Counted from the stretch's first letter, positions 25,702-36,094 are shown. The stretch is 64,000 nt of DNA from Chlamydiales bacterium (GCA_016185065.1 JACPOL010000008.1:681985-745984), one strand, 5' to 3'. Numbers and translations: made by a program. Notes: generated from the letters alone by a model not told the origin.

Positions 25702-27038
25702 GTGTTTTTTTCACTCCTCTCTTCTAATTCGTTAACGCAACGTTTAAATTCTTCGCCTCTGTGGGCATAATCCCGAAACATATCAAAACTCGCACATCCG
25801 GGAGAGAGTAGGACGCTTCCCCCCTTCTCAGCTCTCTGCTCGGCGAAGCAGACAGCCTCCTCCATCGAGGTCACGATCTCTACTTGGATAGCCTCTCCAA
25901 GTTCACTTCGAATCTTCTGCGCCGCCTGTCCCATGGCGACGATCCTCTTCACTTTTCCCTGAAAGGCTTGAATCCAGGGCGTATAGGATGCACCTTTATC
26001 CACTCCTCCTGCAATAAGAATTACAGGATCGGGTACAGCTTCCACCGCGCGGATCACTGCATCTAGGTTGGTCCCCTTGCTGTCGTCGAAATAGGAGACC
26101 TCCTCTATTTTCGCAACAAACTCGATCCGGTGAGAGGGCTTGCTAAAGCTATTGAGCGCCTGGATAAACTGCTCGCCAGTTACACCGAACTCTCGAACCA
26201 GCAGCCAGGCAGCCAGAGCGTTCTCACTCTCATGACTCCCCCTCCCTCTATAGACCAGGGGTAATAAGTATTCAACTTTTTCGCCTTGATAGACCTTCTC
26301 TTTGTCCGTCCAGAAGTGAGAAGTGGGGTTAGATCCAAAGGTCAAAAAGGCTCTACTCTCAAAAAGAGAACCGAACTCCGGAAGAACCTGCTCATGGACA
26401 AAAAGAGGAGATCTGGGCTTAAGATTTTTCTCGATAGAGCACTTGGCCTTCGCATAAGAGACCATATCGGGATAGCGGTCGAGATGATCGGGCGTGATAT
26501 TCAGCAAGGCGGCCGCATCAAACACCTGAGAGTTCATCGTCTCTAATTGATAGGAACTGAGTTCTGCTACAACGATCTCGTCTGGGTCGGGATTCAAAAA
26601 ATAACGCGTAAGTGGCTCGCCGACATTTCCAAGGGCCCTGGCCTTTCGGCCGCTCTTATTAAGAATGTGTTCAACCAGGAGCGTTACGGTCGTCTTTCCA
26701 TTCGTTCCGGTGATTGCAACAGCTCTCTGTTTCATGTGGCGAAATGCCAGCTCTGCCTCTCCTACTACCTCTATCCCCTCTTCTATTGCCCTTGCATAAA
26801 GAGGATGTTTTTGAGGAACGCCTGGGGAGGGAACTAGAAGATCAAAATCGAACTTCTCAAATACCGCAGACTCTTTATGGGAAGTAAGGCCATTTTTTAT
26901 CAGTTGCTTGATCTCGGGATTCGACTCTAAGAGATCGGCGCTCTTCTCTACTGCGGTGACGGCGTACCCCTTTTTAAGAAGGAACTCTGCCGCGGACCTG
27001 CCGCTCACGCCTAACCCGAGTATGAGTGCCTTTTTCAT
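25698..27038 (-). CDS. murD: UDP-N-acetylmuramoylalanine--D-glutamate ligase
   Basis: MurD adds D-glutamate to UDP-MurNAc-L-Ala. The 446-residue protein has the GLGVSGRSAAEFL start, the ATP-binding loop GTNGKTT (111-117), the NITPDHLDRYPD motif and the C-terminal LLSPGCASFDMF motif. It overlaps the LysM gene by 4 bases and lies 10 bases after mraY. Confidence 0.97.
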   Translation of the reverse strand: MKKALILGLGVSGRSAAEFLLKKGYAVTAVEKSADLLESNPEIKQLIKNGLTSHKESAVFEKFDFDLLVPSPGVPQKHPLYARAIEEGIEVVGEAELAFRHMKQRAVAITGTNGKTTVTLLVEHILNKSGRKARALGNVGEPLTRYFLNPDPDEIVVAELSSYQLETMNSQVFDAAALLNITPDHLDRYPDMVSYAKAKCSIEKNLKPRSPLFVHEQVLPEFGSLFESRAFLTFGSNPTSHFWTDKEKVYQGEKVEYLLPLVYRGRGSHESENALAAWLLVREFGVTGEQFIQALNSFSKPSHRIEFVAKIEEVSYFDDSKGTNLDAVIRAVEAVPDPVILIAGGVDKGASYTPWIQAFQGKVKRIVAMGQAAQKIRSELGEAIQVEIVTSMEEAVCFAEQRAEKGGSVLLSPGCASFDMFRDYAHRGEEFKRCVNELEERSEKNT

Positions 27039-27048
27039 GCAATTATGC

Positions 27049-28302
27049 TTATTGGAACTTGAGAGAGATCATACCTACAATCGCGAGGAGAAGACTCACA
27101 ATCCAGAATCTTAATACCACCTTCGTCTCTGGCCACCCCTTATATTCAAAATGGTGGTGCAGAGGAGTGCATAGAAAGATCCTCTTCCGATTGCGCAGCT
27201 TATAACTTCCCACTTGGAGAATCACAGAAACTGTTTCAGCTACAAACACACCCCCCACTAACGCGAAGAGCAGCTCTCTGCGAAGCAGCACAGCCGCAAG
27301 GCCAAGCACGCCTCCCAGAGCAAGAGATCCCGTGTCGCCCATAAAGACTTGAGCCGGGTAGCCGTTATACCAGAGGAAGCCAAGACACGCTCCCATCATA
27401 GCAAATAGGTAGATACCGATCTCTCCGCTCCCCTCTATATAGAGTATGTTGAGATAGCGGGAGATCTCGATGTTATTCGAGAGAAAGGCGACAAAACCGA
27501 GGACACCCGAAACCATCATTAAACAGCCGGCGGCTAAGCCGTCGAGACCATCCGTCAAATTGACAGCGTTTGAGGCGCCTGTAATCACGATGAGTGTAAT
27601 GAAGAAAGCTAAGATGACCAGCCCACCCTTTAGAATGAAGAGAGGATCTTTGAAAAAGGGGGTAAAGTAGTAGCCCATGTACTCGCGTGTCGATAGAGAA
27701 GTTCCCTTCAGCTCGATCTTCTTCTCTTCGGAAGCTGCTACAGAAGGCGCGCTCTTGACAGGCGCTTGTGTTAGCTCTCTTGCAGAGGGAGGTGCGAACC
27801 ACTTACCGACGTGTATCGAGTGTGCGACAGTTGGAGATAGACTATAAAGGGCGATGAGCGCCGCCAAAAGCATCTGGAAAAAGAGCTTCTTCTTTCCCGA
27901 GAGGCCCTTCGAATTTTTATGCTTCAGCTTCAGGTAGTCGTCATACCCCCCCACAAGCCCAAGCCAGATGGTCGTCACGAATAGAAGAAGAGTGAACGAG
28001 CTGCGCAGATCCATCCAGAGAACAAGAGAGAGAAGCATGGAGGAGAGGATTAGAATCCCTCCCATCGTGGGAGTATCCTTCTTCTTCTGATGCAGTTCGG
28101 CAAGTACTGGACAGTCTTCAACCCGGATCGACTGGCCCGTCTTCAGCTGGTAGAGACAGCGGATAAAGCGAGGTCCCAGAACAACGGTGAAGAGAAGGGT
28201 CGTGATAGCAGCGAGCATCATGCGCGTCGATGCGTACGAAAAAACGGTGGGGAGTTTAACTCCCAGCACATTATTAAAAAACTCTAGTAGAAGAAGTAGC
28301 AC
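27049..28302 (-). CDS. mraY: Phospho-N-acetylmuramoyl-pentapeptide transferase with an inserted loop
   Basis: MraY attaches phospho-MurNAc-pentapeptide to undecaprenyl phosphate, forming lipid I. The protein has 417 residues against the usual 320-360. Catalytic regions are intact: TPTMGG (77-82), GGYDDYLK with Asp121/Asp122, NAVNLTDGLDGLA (246-257) and the HHHFEYKG segment. The extra length is a hydrophilic, Ala/Pro/Ser-rich insertion at about 162-218, placed in a loop just before KDPLFILKGG. Translation starts at GTG 28302; no ATG is in frame nearby. Confidence 0.95.
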   Translation of the reverse strand: MLLLLLEFFNNVLGVKLPTVFSYASTRMMLAAITTLLFTVVLGPRFIRCLYQLKTGQSIRVEDCPVLAELHQKKKDTPTMGGILILSSMLLSLVLWMDLRSSFTLLLFVTTIWLGLVGGYDDYLKLKHKNSKGLSGKKKLFFQMLLAALIALYSLSPTVAHSIHVGKWFAPPSARELTQAPVKSAPSVAASEEKKIELKGTSLSTREYMGYYFTPFFKDPLFILKGGLVILAFFITLIVITGASNAVNLTDGLDGLAAGCLMMVSGVLGFVAFLSNNIEISRYLNILYIEGSGEIGIYLFAMMGACLGFLWYNGYPAQVFMGDTGSLALGGVLGLAAVLLRRELLFALVGGVFVAETVSVILQVGSYKLRNRKRIFLCTPLHHHFEYKGWPETKVVLRFWIVSLLLAIVGMISLKFQ

Positions 28303-28357
28303 AAAACATCCAGAAAAAGATATGAAGCGAAATAGTACAAACTTGCCGAAAAAATTG

Positions 28358-29713
28358 CTACAGAGAGATAAACATTTCGAGCAGCTTCCACAAATTAGCC
28401 GAATTTCTTCCCTTAATCAAGACGAGATCATTCTCTTTAGCAAGACTCATCATCCGTGCTCCCAGCGCAGAGATCTCATCAAAATGCTCCGCAGCCCTTC
28501 CATTTTTAGAGAAGATCTCTTGGATTGGAAGGCACTCGCTCCCAATGCAGAGCAGATGGTCAAAGTGGCTCAGCGCCTCCAGGCCAATCTCTCGATGGTA
28601 GTGTTCGGAGAGAGCTCCAAGATCGGCCATCGGTCCCAGCACCCCGATGCGACGACCACCCTCTTTCCGAACTGGCAGGTTGGCAAATGCGGCGAGCATT
28701 GAGGTCGGGTTTGCATTGTAGGCGTCGTTGATGAAGGTGACCCCTGCTCTTTCTATCTTTTCAAATCGCGACTCATAGACAGTAAGGGTTGGTGCGATCT
28801 TTGCAATGATAGACCAGTCTACACCAAGCAGATTCGCCGCAGAGGCGCTTGCGATAAAATCCTCACAAAGATGGGTCGCCTCGAATGGGAGCGAGAATTT
28901 GCAAACAGCCCTCCCCTCTTCTTCAATGACAAAAAGATCCCCCTCGTTTTTCAGGAGATAGTCCGCACGTGCTGGGCAGATCTTCTGATAGCCGAAGCTT
29001 CTCTTCTCGCATCTACCCGTCTCTTCAAGAGCCCGAAAGTTTCCTGAGTCTGCATTATATAGACCAAAACGCGTCTTGGGGTGTGAAAAGATCTCAGACT
29101 TTGCTCTTGCAACGCCTTCGATCCCATCTGAAAAAGAGCCGACGTGAGCCAAGCCGATGCGGGTGATGAGCGATAGATAGGGAGGTGCGATCTGAACCAG
29201 CTTTTCAATCTGGTGAGCGTCTGTCATTCCCATCTCCATCACAAACAGCTCCTCATCCCCATCGGAATTGAGAATGCTAAGCGGAATTCCCACCTGGGAG
29301 TTCGCGTTTCCTGGGGTCTTTGCCACCCGGTACTTGGCAGAGAGAAGCGTTGAAAGAAATTCTTTAGTTGTCGTTTTACCTACAGATCCTGTCACGGCAA
29401 CGACGCGAACGCCTCGATCTTCAATCTCTTTTCTTGCCAGAGTCTGAAGAGCCTCGATCACGTCATCGACCATCAGAAGCTCAAGCCCATGAGATTCGCC
29501 TCTATAGTCTATAGATACCACGGCGCCCACAGCTCCCTTCTCAGCCACCTCTTTTAAAAAGGCGTGCCCATCGACCCTAGCTCCTTTCAAAGCAAAGAAA
29601 AGAGTACCAGGCTGAATTTTTCTGCTGTCGGTCTGCACATTTGTCACCCCTTTATTGCAAAAAGCAGCAATCCCTATTGCTTTTGCAAACCAGGATAAAG
29701 GCCTCTCTTTCAT
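28358..29713 (-). CDS. murF: UDP-N-acetylmuramoyl-tripeptide--D-alanyl-D-alanine ligase
   Basis: MurF adds the D-Ala-D-Ala dipeptide. The 451-residue protein has the TDSRKIQPGTLFFALKG N-domain segment, the ATP loop TGSVGKTTT (108-116) and FINDAYNANPTSMLAAF near residue 330. A strong ribosome-binding sequence (AAGAGGAGAAG) directly precedes ATG 29713. It is the first gene of the leftward cell-wall cluster, so the promoter for the whole set is expected between here and the divergent tRNA-Cys. Its D-Ala-D-Ala substrate needs a Ddl enzyme that is not encoded in this window. Confidence 0.97.
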   Translation of the reverse strand: MKERPLSWFAKAIGIAAFCNKGVTNVQTDSRKIQPGTLFFALKGARVDGHAFLKEVAEKGAVGAVVSIDYRGESHGLELLMVDDVIEALQTLARKEIEDRGVRVVAVTGSVGKTTTKEFLSTLLSAKYRVAKTPGNANSQVGIPLSILNSDGDEELFVMEMGMTDAHQIEKLVQIAPPYLSLITRIGLAHVGSFSDGIEGVARAKSEIFSHPKTRFGLYNADSGNFRALEETGRCEKRSFGYQKICPARADYLLKNEGDLFVIEEEGRAVCKFSLPFEATHLCEDFIASASAANLLGVDWSIIAKIAPTLTVYESRFEKIERAGVTFINDAYNANPTSMLAAFANLPVRKEGGRRIGVLGPMADLGALSEHYHREIGLEALSHFDHLLCIGSECLPIQEIFSKNGRAAEHFDEISALGARMMSLAKENDLVLIKGRNSANLWKLLEMFISL

Positions 29714-29765
29714 CTTCTCCTCTTGACCTCATTAATGAGATCTCGCATAATTTTGCACATTTTCT

Positions 29766-29837
29766 GGTGGCATAGCCAAGTGGTAAGGCAGGAGCCTGCA
29801 AAGCTCCCATACCCCAGTTCAAATCTGGGTGCCACCT
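29766..29837 (+). tRNA. tRNA-Cys (anticodon GCA)
   Basis: A cloverleaf can be drawn with acceptor GGTGGCA (29766-29772) pairing with TGCCACC (29830-29836), anticodon stem GGAGC/GCTCC around CTGCAAA, and T stem CCCAG/CTGGG around TTCAAAT. The anticodon is GCA and the discriminator base is T, as expected for Cys. The 3' CCA is not encoded; TTTT follows. It lies 8 bases before rsmI. Confidence 0.95.
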
Positions 29838-29845
29838 TTTTACTT

Positions 29846-30511
29846 ATGTTATATCTGATCGCAACTCCTATTGGCAATCTCGGAGATATCACCCTCCGCG
29901 CTCTCGAAACATTGCGCGCCTGCGATTACGTTCTTTGTGAAGACACGCGCAGAAGCCAGAGACTGCTCGCCCATTACGAGATTCGCAAGCCGCTTAAAAG
30001 CTACCATAAATTCAACGAGAGACGCCGCTCTGCCGAAGTCATTGCCGACTTAAAGGCGGGTTTGAACGTTGGCCTTGTGACCGATGCTGGCACTCCTGGG
30101 ATCTGCGACCCGGGCGAAATTTTAGTTAAGCTCTGCCATGAAAACTCTCTTGAAGTTACAGCCATTCCGGGCGCCTGCGCAGCAGTTACCGCCCTTTCTA
30201 TCTCCGGCTTTTCAACAGAACGTTTCCAGCTCCTCGGGTTTCTCCCCAAAAAGAAGGGGCAGTTAACTCGAATTCTGGAAGAGCAGCTAGCCTATCCAGG
30301 AACGAGCATCTTTTACGAGAGCCCCTACCGCGTCTTAAAAACGCTTGAGATCCTCAACACAATAGCTCCCGACTTGCAGGTTGCCGTCATCCGCGAGCTC
30401 ACAAAGCTGCACGAGGAGAATGCGCGAGGAACCCCTCAAGAGCTCATCGCCCGTTTCACCGCAAAAAAACCTAAAGGCGAAATCGTCCTCCTCTTCCCCG
30501 GCCAAGAATAA
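29846..30511 (+). CDS. rsmI: 16S rRNA 2'-O-ribose C1402 methyltransferase
   Basis: This enzyme methylates the ribose of C1402 in the decoding centre. The 221-residue protein starts MLYLIATPIGNLGDITLRALE and has CEDTRRSQRLLAHYEI, LVTDAGTPGICDPG and the C-terminal KPKGEIVLLF, all RsmI signatures. An in-frame ATG at 29723 would run through the tRNA-Cys gene and is rejected. Length is slightly short compared with proteins carrying a longer C-terminal extension (about 280). Confidence 0.95.
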   Translation: MLYLIATPIGNLGDITLRALETLRACDYVLCEDTRRSQRLLAHYEIRKPLKSYHKFNERRRSAEVIADLKAGLNVGLVTDAGTPGICDPGEILVKLCHENSLEVTAIPGACAAVTALSISGFSTERFQLLGFLPKKKGQLTRILEEQLAYPGTSIFYESPYRVLKTLEILNTIAPDLQVAVIRELTKLHEENARGTPQELIARFTAKKPKGEIVLLFPGQE

Positions 30512-30525
30512 CCAAAAAGAGAAAA

Positions 30526-30672
30526 GATCGGGCGCGGGCACGCACACGGGCACGTTCACGAAAGAAAAGACCAACAAACTTTTTGTCTCCATCTATCTTC
30601 TCTCCTTTCCGCCCTCTTCTATCCCCTCTCCCTCTTTCGTGAACGTGCCCGTGTGCGTGCCCGCGCCCGATC
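30526..30672. repeat. Perfect 39-base inverted repeat upstream of groEL3
   Basis: The left arm 30526-30564 begins GATCGGGCGCGGGCACGCAC. Its exact complement occupies 30634-30672, with a pyrimidine-rich loop of 69 bases. The arms are built of GCACG/CGGGC short repeats and are far more GC-rich than the surroundings. It lies between the end of rsmI and the groEL3 leader and could form a very stable hairpin or cruciform. Confidence 0.9.
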
Positions 30673-30722
30673 CTCTCTCTCTCTCCTTTCCACCCGATCT
30701 TCTTTTCTTCTCTTCTGGTTAG

Positions 30723-32384
<1,662 letters not shown>

Positions 32385-32394
32385 CGCAAGCGAA

Positions 32395-33306
32395 ATGAGA
32401 TCCGCACTTGTCCTACCCTCGCGCGGTATCGGTGACGGCCTGCTCATGATGATCGCCTCTCAGGCGCTCTATCTGGCAGGCTACCGCGTAACTACCGTCC
32501 ACCCTGCTCTCCTTGAATTAAAGGAGTGGTTTCCCAATCACAACTTTGCAAAAGAGATCCCCTCCTCGCTCGAGGAGTGGGACCTTATCATCGCTGAAAA
32601 TGACAACTCTCCCAAGATACAGAACCTAAAGTCTGAGAGAGAGAAGAGCCGCCTTCCTATCAGCATCTTCTATCCAACTTATTTGGAGAAGAAGCATGGA
32701 GCGCTTCATGCGCTAGACCAGAGCTTCGACCCCTCCAGCTCCTTCGCCGAAAATGCCTCACGCGCTATCTCCAAACTCCTGCAGAAAGAGAGAGCATCTA
32801 AAGATAATGGGATCCGCCCTCCACACCATCTCACTCACCGCCACTATCATGAGCGGATCCTCATTCACCCCATGAGCAGCTCTCCACAAAAAAACTGGAC
32901 GAAAGAGAGATATATTGCGCTTGCTTGCAGCTTGAAAAAGCGAGGAGTCTCGCCTGTCTTTATTGTCAGCCCTGAAGAGAGATCCTCTTGGCTTGAGGTC
33001 GAAAGCGCAGGCTTCCCTCTGCCCCACTTCTCCACACTTAGCTCCCTCGCTGAATTCACATATGAGTCGCACGCGCTCATCGGCAACGACTCCCTCATGG
33101 GACACCTCGCTTCAAACCTTGGCCTCCCAACCACCATCCTCGCAGACGATCCCAAGAGAATGCAGCTCTGGCGACCCGACTGGACTCCCAGCACAGTGAT
33201 CACTCCCCCCTCTTGGATACCCAACCCCAAATGGCTCCGCCTCCGGAAAAACCGCTGGCAGCAGTTCATCTCCGTAAGCCGCGCCCTGCGCTCCCTCTCA
33301 GTTTAA
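32395..33306 (+). CDS. Glycosyltransferase family 9 (heptosyltransferase-like)
   Basis: This 303-residue protein has the two-domain pattern of ADP-heptose:LPS heptosyltransferases. It starts with MRSALVLPSRGIGDGLLMMIA (the GxGDxL nucleotide loop), has IHPMSSSPQKNWTKERY in the middle, and has the C-terminal ESHALIGNDSLMGHLASNLGLPTT motif that binds the sugar nucleotide. It may act on a lipopolysaccharide or a related surface glycan. It starts 10 bases after groEL3, so they are likely co-transcribed. Confidence 0.82.
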   Translation: MRSALVLPSRGIGDGLLMMIASQALYLAGYRVTTVHPALLELKEWFPNHNFAKEIPSSLEEWDLIIAENDNSPKIQNLKSEREKSRLPISIFYPTYLEKKHGALHALDQSFDPSSSFAENASRAISKLLQKERASKDNGIRPPHHLTHRHYHERILIHPMSSSPQKNWTKERYIALACSLKKRGVSPVFIVSPEERSSWLEVESAGFPLPHFSTLSSLAEFTYESHALIGNDSLMGHLASNLGLPTTILADDPKRMQLWRPDWTPSTVITPPSWIPNPKWLRLRKNRWQQFISVSRALRSLSV

Positions 33307-33394
33307 GATTCTATTCTCTCCCACTTCTTCTTGCATTTAATGCATTTAAAAAATTAATTTGACACTAAGACCGAAAACACTTCACAGAGGTTCT

Positions 33395-33784
33395 ATGTAC
33401 AGAGGAAAGCGTCCCATGCCGCACAGGCAGGCAAAAGCGATGGAAAAAGAGTTGGATAAAAAGAGAAACGCTAACGTATTCATAGCTCCGGCTAATCCTC
33501 TCCCAGCAGAGCGTAAACCTCTGGAACCCAAAGAGATCGTCTACGCTCGCGCAAAGAAGATGCTCGTTCCAAAAGGAGCATCTGCAGAAGAGCAAGCAAA
33601 GCACCATCACAAGAAGACAAGCAAGCGCACCGCTACTTCGAATGAGCTTCCTGGAGAGTCTGCTCCTGCCCACATCCACCCCGAGGGTGCTCGCTGGGTT
33701 AAAACTCTGAACAAGCAGGCGCGCATGAGAACGCAGATGGATACGAAAAAAATGAATAAGCTGCGTTCAGCTAAAAAAAGATAG
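33395..33784 (+). CDS. Small strongly basic protein of unknown function
   Basis: This 129-residue protein is rich in Lys, Arg and His (for example HHHKKTSKRTATS) and ends MNKLRSAKKR. ATG 33395 with CAGAGG upstream is preferred over a TTG at 33359. There is no hydrophobic segment. It resembles the basic protein at 11031 in composition and tail, and a role in nucleic-acid binding is possible. An intrinsic terminator follows at 33800. Confidence 0.62.
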   Translation: MYRGKRPMPHRQAKAMEKELDKKRNANVFIAPANPLPAERKPLEPKEIVYARAKKMLVPKGASAEEQAKHHHKKTSKRTATSNELPGESAPAHIHPEGARWVKTLNKQARMRTQMDTKKMNKLRSAKKR

Positions 33785-33799
33785 TCATTGCAAAATCTT

Positions 33800-33836
33800 A
33801 TCCCCTTTGATTTAGCGAAGGGGATTTTCTTTTTTC
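33800..33836 (+). terminator. Rho-independent terminator
   Basis: The stem ATCCCCTT / AAGGGGAT (33800-33807 and 33818-33825) has a 10-base loop and is followed by TTTTCTTTTTT. It lies 15 bases after the basic-protein stop and probably ends the rsmI/groEL3/GT9/basic-protein transcripts. Confidence 0.9.
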
Positions 33837-33979
33837 TCTAGAAAAGCAGCTAGACACGCGAGCGCCGCACTCCAAGGATTTCGCTCCCGCCCAATCAAAG
33901 AAAGAATTTTCGTTAATTACAAGAAACAATAAAAAACGTACAATTCCTCTTTAATTATTTCTTAACGCCATAAAATATT

Positions 33980-35287
33980 ATGACAACTACAGCTCTAGCT
34001 CCTGATGTTCTACAAGCCGCGCAAATTAAACTGAGAGCTGTTCTCGACGCAGCTACAAGTGAAAAACCTCAAGATAAGCTCTTTAAACTCTTCAAAGAAA
34101 AGGCTGCGAGCGATAGTCAGCCCTACTTGCCCACCAATCTGCAAGAGAGCATCGCCGATCTTTTCACCGACCCTACTGATCTTCGGCAGAGAGTACGAGG
34201 AGCCTTTGCGAGGTATTATGGTCCAGAAATTTTGGAGCCCCCCTCTGTTAAAGGCGGCCAAGTTGAAGTGCTAGAGACCTGCGATTGGTCGGCCTATGAA
34301 AGGCTTGTGGGTTGGGCTAAGCTGTTTGATTGGTCTGCAGAAGATCTGAGAAATATAACACCATGTGTTATTAACAGCGTTCCTTTCATATTTTTTGGAG
34401 ATTGCCGTACAGAAAGCCGCTTTGATGACCTTCGCTCAATTGCCCTCGGTCTGGTTCGCAGCCAGTTAGTGGTCGGTTTTTATGAAGATATTGCGCGAGA
34501 TAGCCTCCATGAAGAGCAGTATAGAAAAGGGGACAATTATCATAAGTATCAAGGCGATCAGCAAACGAACACTTGGCTGGTGGGACTTGGTGACCCTATT
34601 ACCTGCACTCTATCTAAACTCGTTACAAGTACTGTTGCACTAGCACAGAATGAAGAGGTAAGACCCGTTCTATCTACAAGCGCTTTTGTGATAGAAATTT
34701 TCCGTAATTTCAATCGCAATCCACTATTTGTCCAGCTATGGGAAGAACTGGGTGGAACCGGAGGAACTTGGGGTTCTATACACTTACATAGTGAGATCAA
34801 CAGTTATGAGTATGAATTTAGGCACACAAAAAAATTCTATCCTTCGTGGTCTTTGTCCGGTCACGTGCCTGGGATTGAAAGATTTGATTCCGCAATTACA
34901 AAAGGATTTGAAGACAGATACTCTCTTAAAGAATTAAGAGAGCTCTACCACGATCTCTCTTCTTTAGCCCTCCAGAAATATAAAAGCCATTTTACTTCTG
35001 AAGAGTATGCCGCAATAAGAGATGTTTTGCACTCCCCTACAAACCACGACTCCTTCCTCGTATTTAAAGATCTCGTGCAACATCGCAAAAGAGAGGCCCA
35101 TTTTGCGAAAGTCTTGTGCTCCGAACTCCCGATTCCTTTCTCTAGATCAGAAGTCATTAAACCAACTGACAAAGTAAGAGTGGTTATCATGGGGCGTCAG
35201 CACGTAGAAGGAGTTCTAAATGCAATAAACGCTTCTTCTCCAGCTAGATCCAAGACCGAATCTACAGAGTCCAAGCGCAAAGCATAG
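33980..35287 (+). CDS. Large cytosolic-type protein of unknown function
   Basis: This 435-residue protein was not recognised. It has no signal peptide or membrane segment. Visible features are an aromatic-rich middle (LEELGGTGGTWGSIHLHSE, then YEYEFRHTKKFYPSWSL), a C-terminal strand-like segment VRVVIMGRQHVEGVLNAI and a charged tail. Its upstream 100 bases are AT-rich, like those of the putative effector genes at 2120 and 9177, and a long inverted repeat follows. A secreted or lineage-specific role is possible, but nothing in the sequence proves it. Confidence 0.6.
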   Translation: MTTTALAPDVLQAAQIKLRAVLDAATSEKPQDKLFKLFKEKAASDSQPYLPTNLQESIADLFTDPTDLRQRVRGAFARYYGPEILEPPSVKGGQVEVLETCDWSAYERLVGWAKLFDWSAEDLRNITPCVINSVPFIFFGDCRTESRFDDLRSIALGLVRSQLVVGFYEDIARDSLHEEQYRKGDNYHKYQGDQQTNTWLVGLGDPITCTLSKLVTSTVALAQNEEVRPVLSTSAFVIEIFRNFNRNPLFVQLWEELGGTGGTWGSIHLHSEINSYEYEFRHTKKFYPSWSLSGHVPGIERFDSAITKGFEDRYSLKELRELYHDLSSLALQKYKSHFTSEEYAAIRDVLHSPTNHDSFLVFKDLVQHRKREAHFAKVLCSELPIPFSRSEVIKPTDKVRVVIMGRQHVEGVLNAINASSPARSKTESTESKRKA

Positions 35288-35381
35288 ACTCGACTTGGAA
35301 AAACATTTTCTTTCTTTGAACGAAAGAAGAGAGGTCCCTGGAGAGGTAATTGCAAAAGTCCCGGTTATATGAAGAGAAAAT

Positions 35382-35532
35382 AACAGGATCCGCTTCGCTG
35401 GCAGGATCGCCCCATTCGGGGCGGCAGGATGAGAAAGATAAGAAGGGAGAGAGAAGGGATCTCTTGTCTTTCTCATCCTGCCGCCCCTAGCTTTAGCTAG
35501 GAGGCGATCCTGCCAGCGAAGCGGATCCTGTT
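35382..35532. repeat. GGATCC-type long inverted repeat
   Basis: The arms begin AACAGGATCCGCTTCGCTGG and end with its complement at 35513-35532. About 29 outer and 21 inner bases of each arm pair, interrupted by small hairpins (CCCC-ATTC-GGGG on the left, CCTAGC...GCTAGG on the right). It fills most of the 410-base gap after the unknown gene; the rest of the gap shows nothing recognisable. A short relative sits at 44685. Confidence 0.85.
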
Positions 35533-35697
35533 TTATTACTCTTGAAAAATCGGTGAAAACGCAAAAAAGCGGCCAGCGGTATTTTTGCAATCAAAGAAAA
35601 AATTTCATCTTACCTTTGACAACACCTAGAAAATAATTTCTGCCATTTACGAGAATTACCAATATTGATAATTATAGATGCCTATCTCAAGGGAAAG

Positions 35698-36090
35698 ATG
35701 AAAGAAAGAGCCGTCGTAAGTAAGGATAACGTTTTTGCAGACCTTGGCTTAAAAGATTCTGAAGGGATGAGAATACGCTCTGACTTGATGTCAGAAGTAG
35801 TTAAAATCATCCGCAACAGCGATGTTCCTCAAAAAGAAATAGCCACGATTCTAGGTATCAGCGCGCCGAAAGTCTCTGCTCTGATGTCTGGTAAAATCAA
35901 TGATTTCAGTAATGACACATTGATGAACTATCTCACCCTGCTCGGATATAACATAAAGATCAAAGTCTACTCTAGACATCCCGTATCTAGATCGATTAAG
36001 AGAGGAATAATGAAAGTAGAAAAACCAGTGAAGAAACAAAAACCCGTTAAGCATAAAGCGAGACGAAAAAAAGTTAAAGCTAGGGTCTAA
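35698..36090 (+). CDS. XRE/HigA-type antitoxin-like DNA-binding protein with basic tail
   Basis: This 130-residue protein has the order seen in HigA2-type antitoxins (COG5606-like): NVFADLGLKDSEGM, a linker helix, then the HTH PQKEIATILGISAPKVSALMSG and LMNYLTLLGYNIKI. About 40 residues of Lys/Arg-rich tail (VEKPVKKQKPVKHKARRKK) follow, which the family normally lacks. ATG 35698 has AAGGGAAAG upstream and is preferred over TTG 35665. No RelE/HigB toxin is found upstream, where it would be expected. It could act as a stand-alone regulator. Confidence 0.78.
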   Translation: MKERAVVSKDNVFADLGLKDSEGMRIRSDLMSEVVKIIRNSDVPQKEIATILGISAPKVSALMSGKINDFSNDTLMNYLTLLGYNIKIKVYSRHPVSRSIKRGIMKVEKPVKKQKPVKHKARRKKVKARV

Positions 36091-36094
36091 CGTC

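Noticed and set aside
29723..29845. Upstream in-frame ATG that would lengthen RsmI by 41 residues
   Set aside because: The extension would be translated from the tRNA-Cys gene and has no family resemblance; RsmI begins at MLYLIATPIGN.
33980..35287. TraB/ChaN-type hydrolase identity suggested by the MGRQHVEGVL segment
   Set aside because: Only one short segment is similar and the companion motif is not convincing, so no family was assigned.
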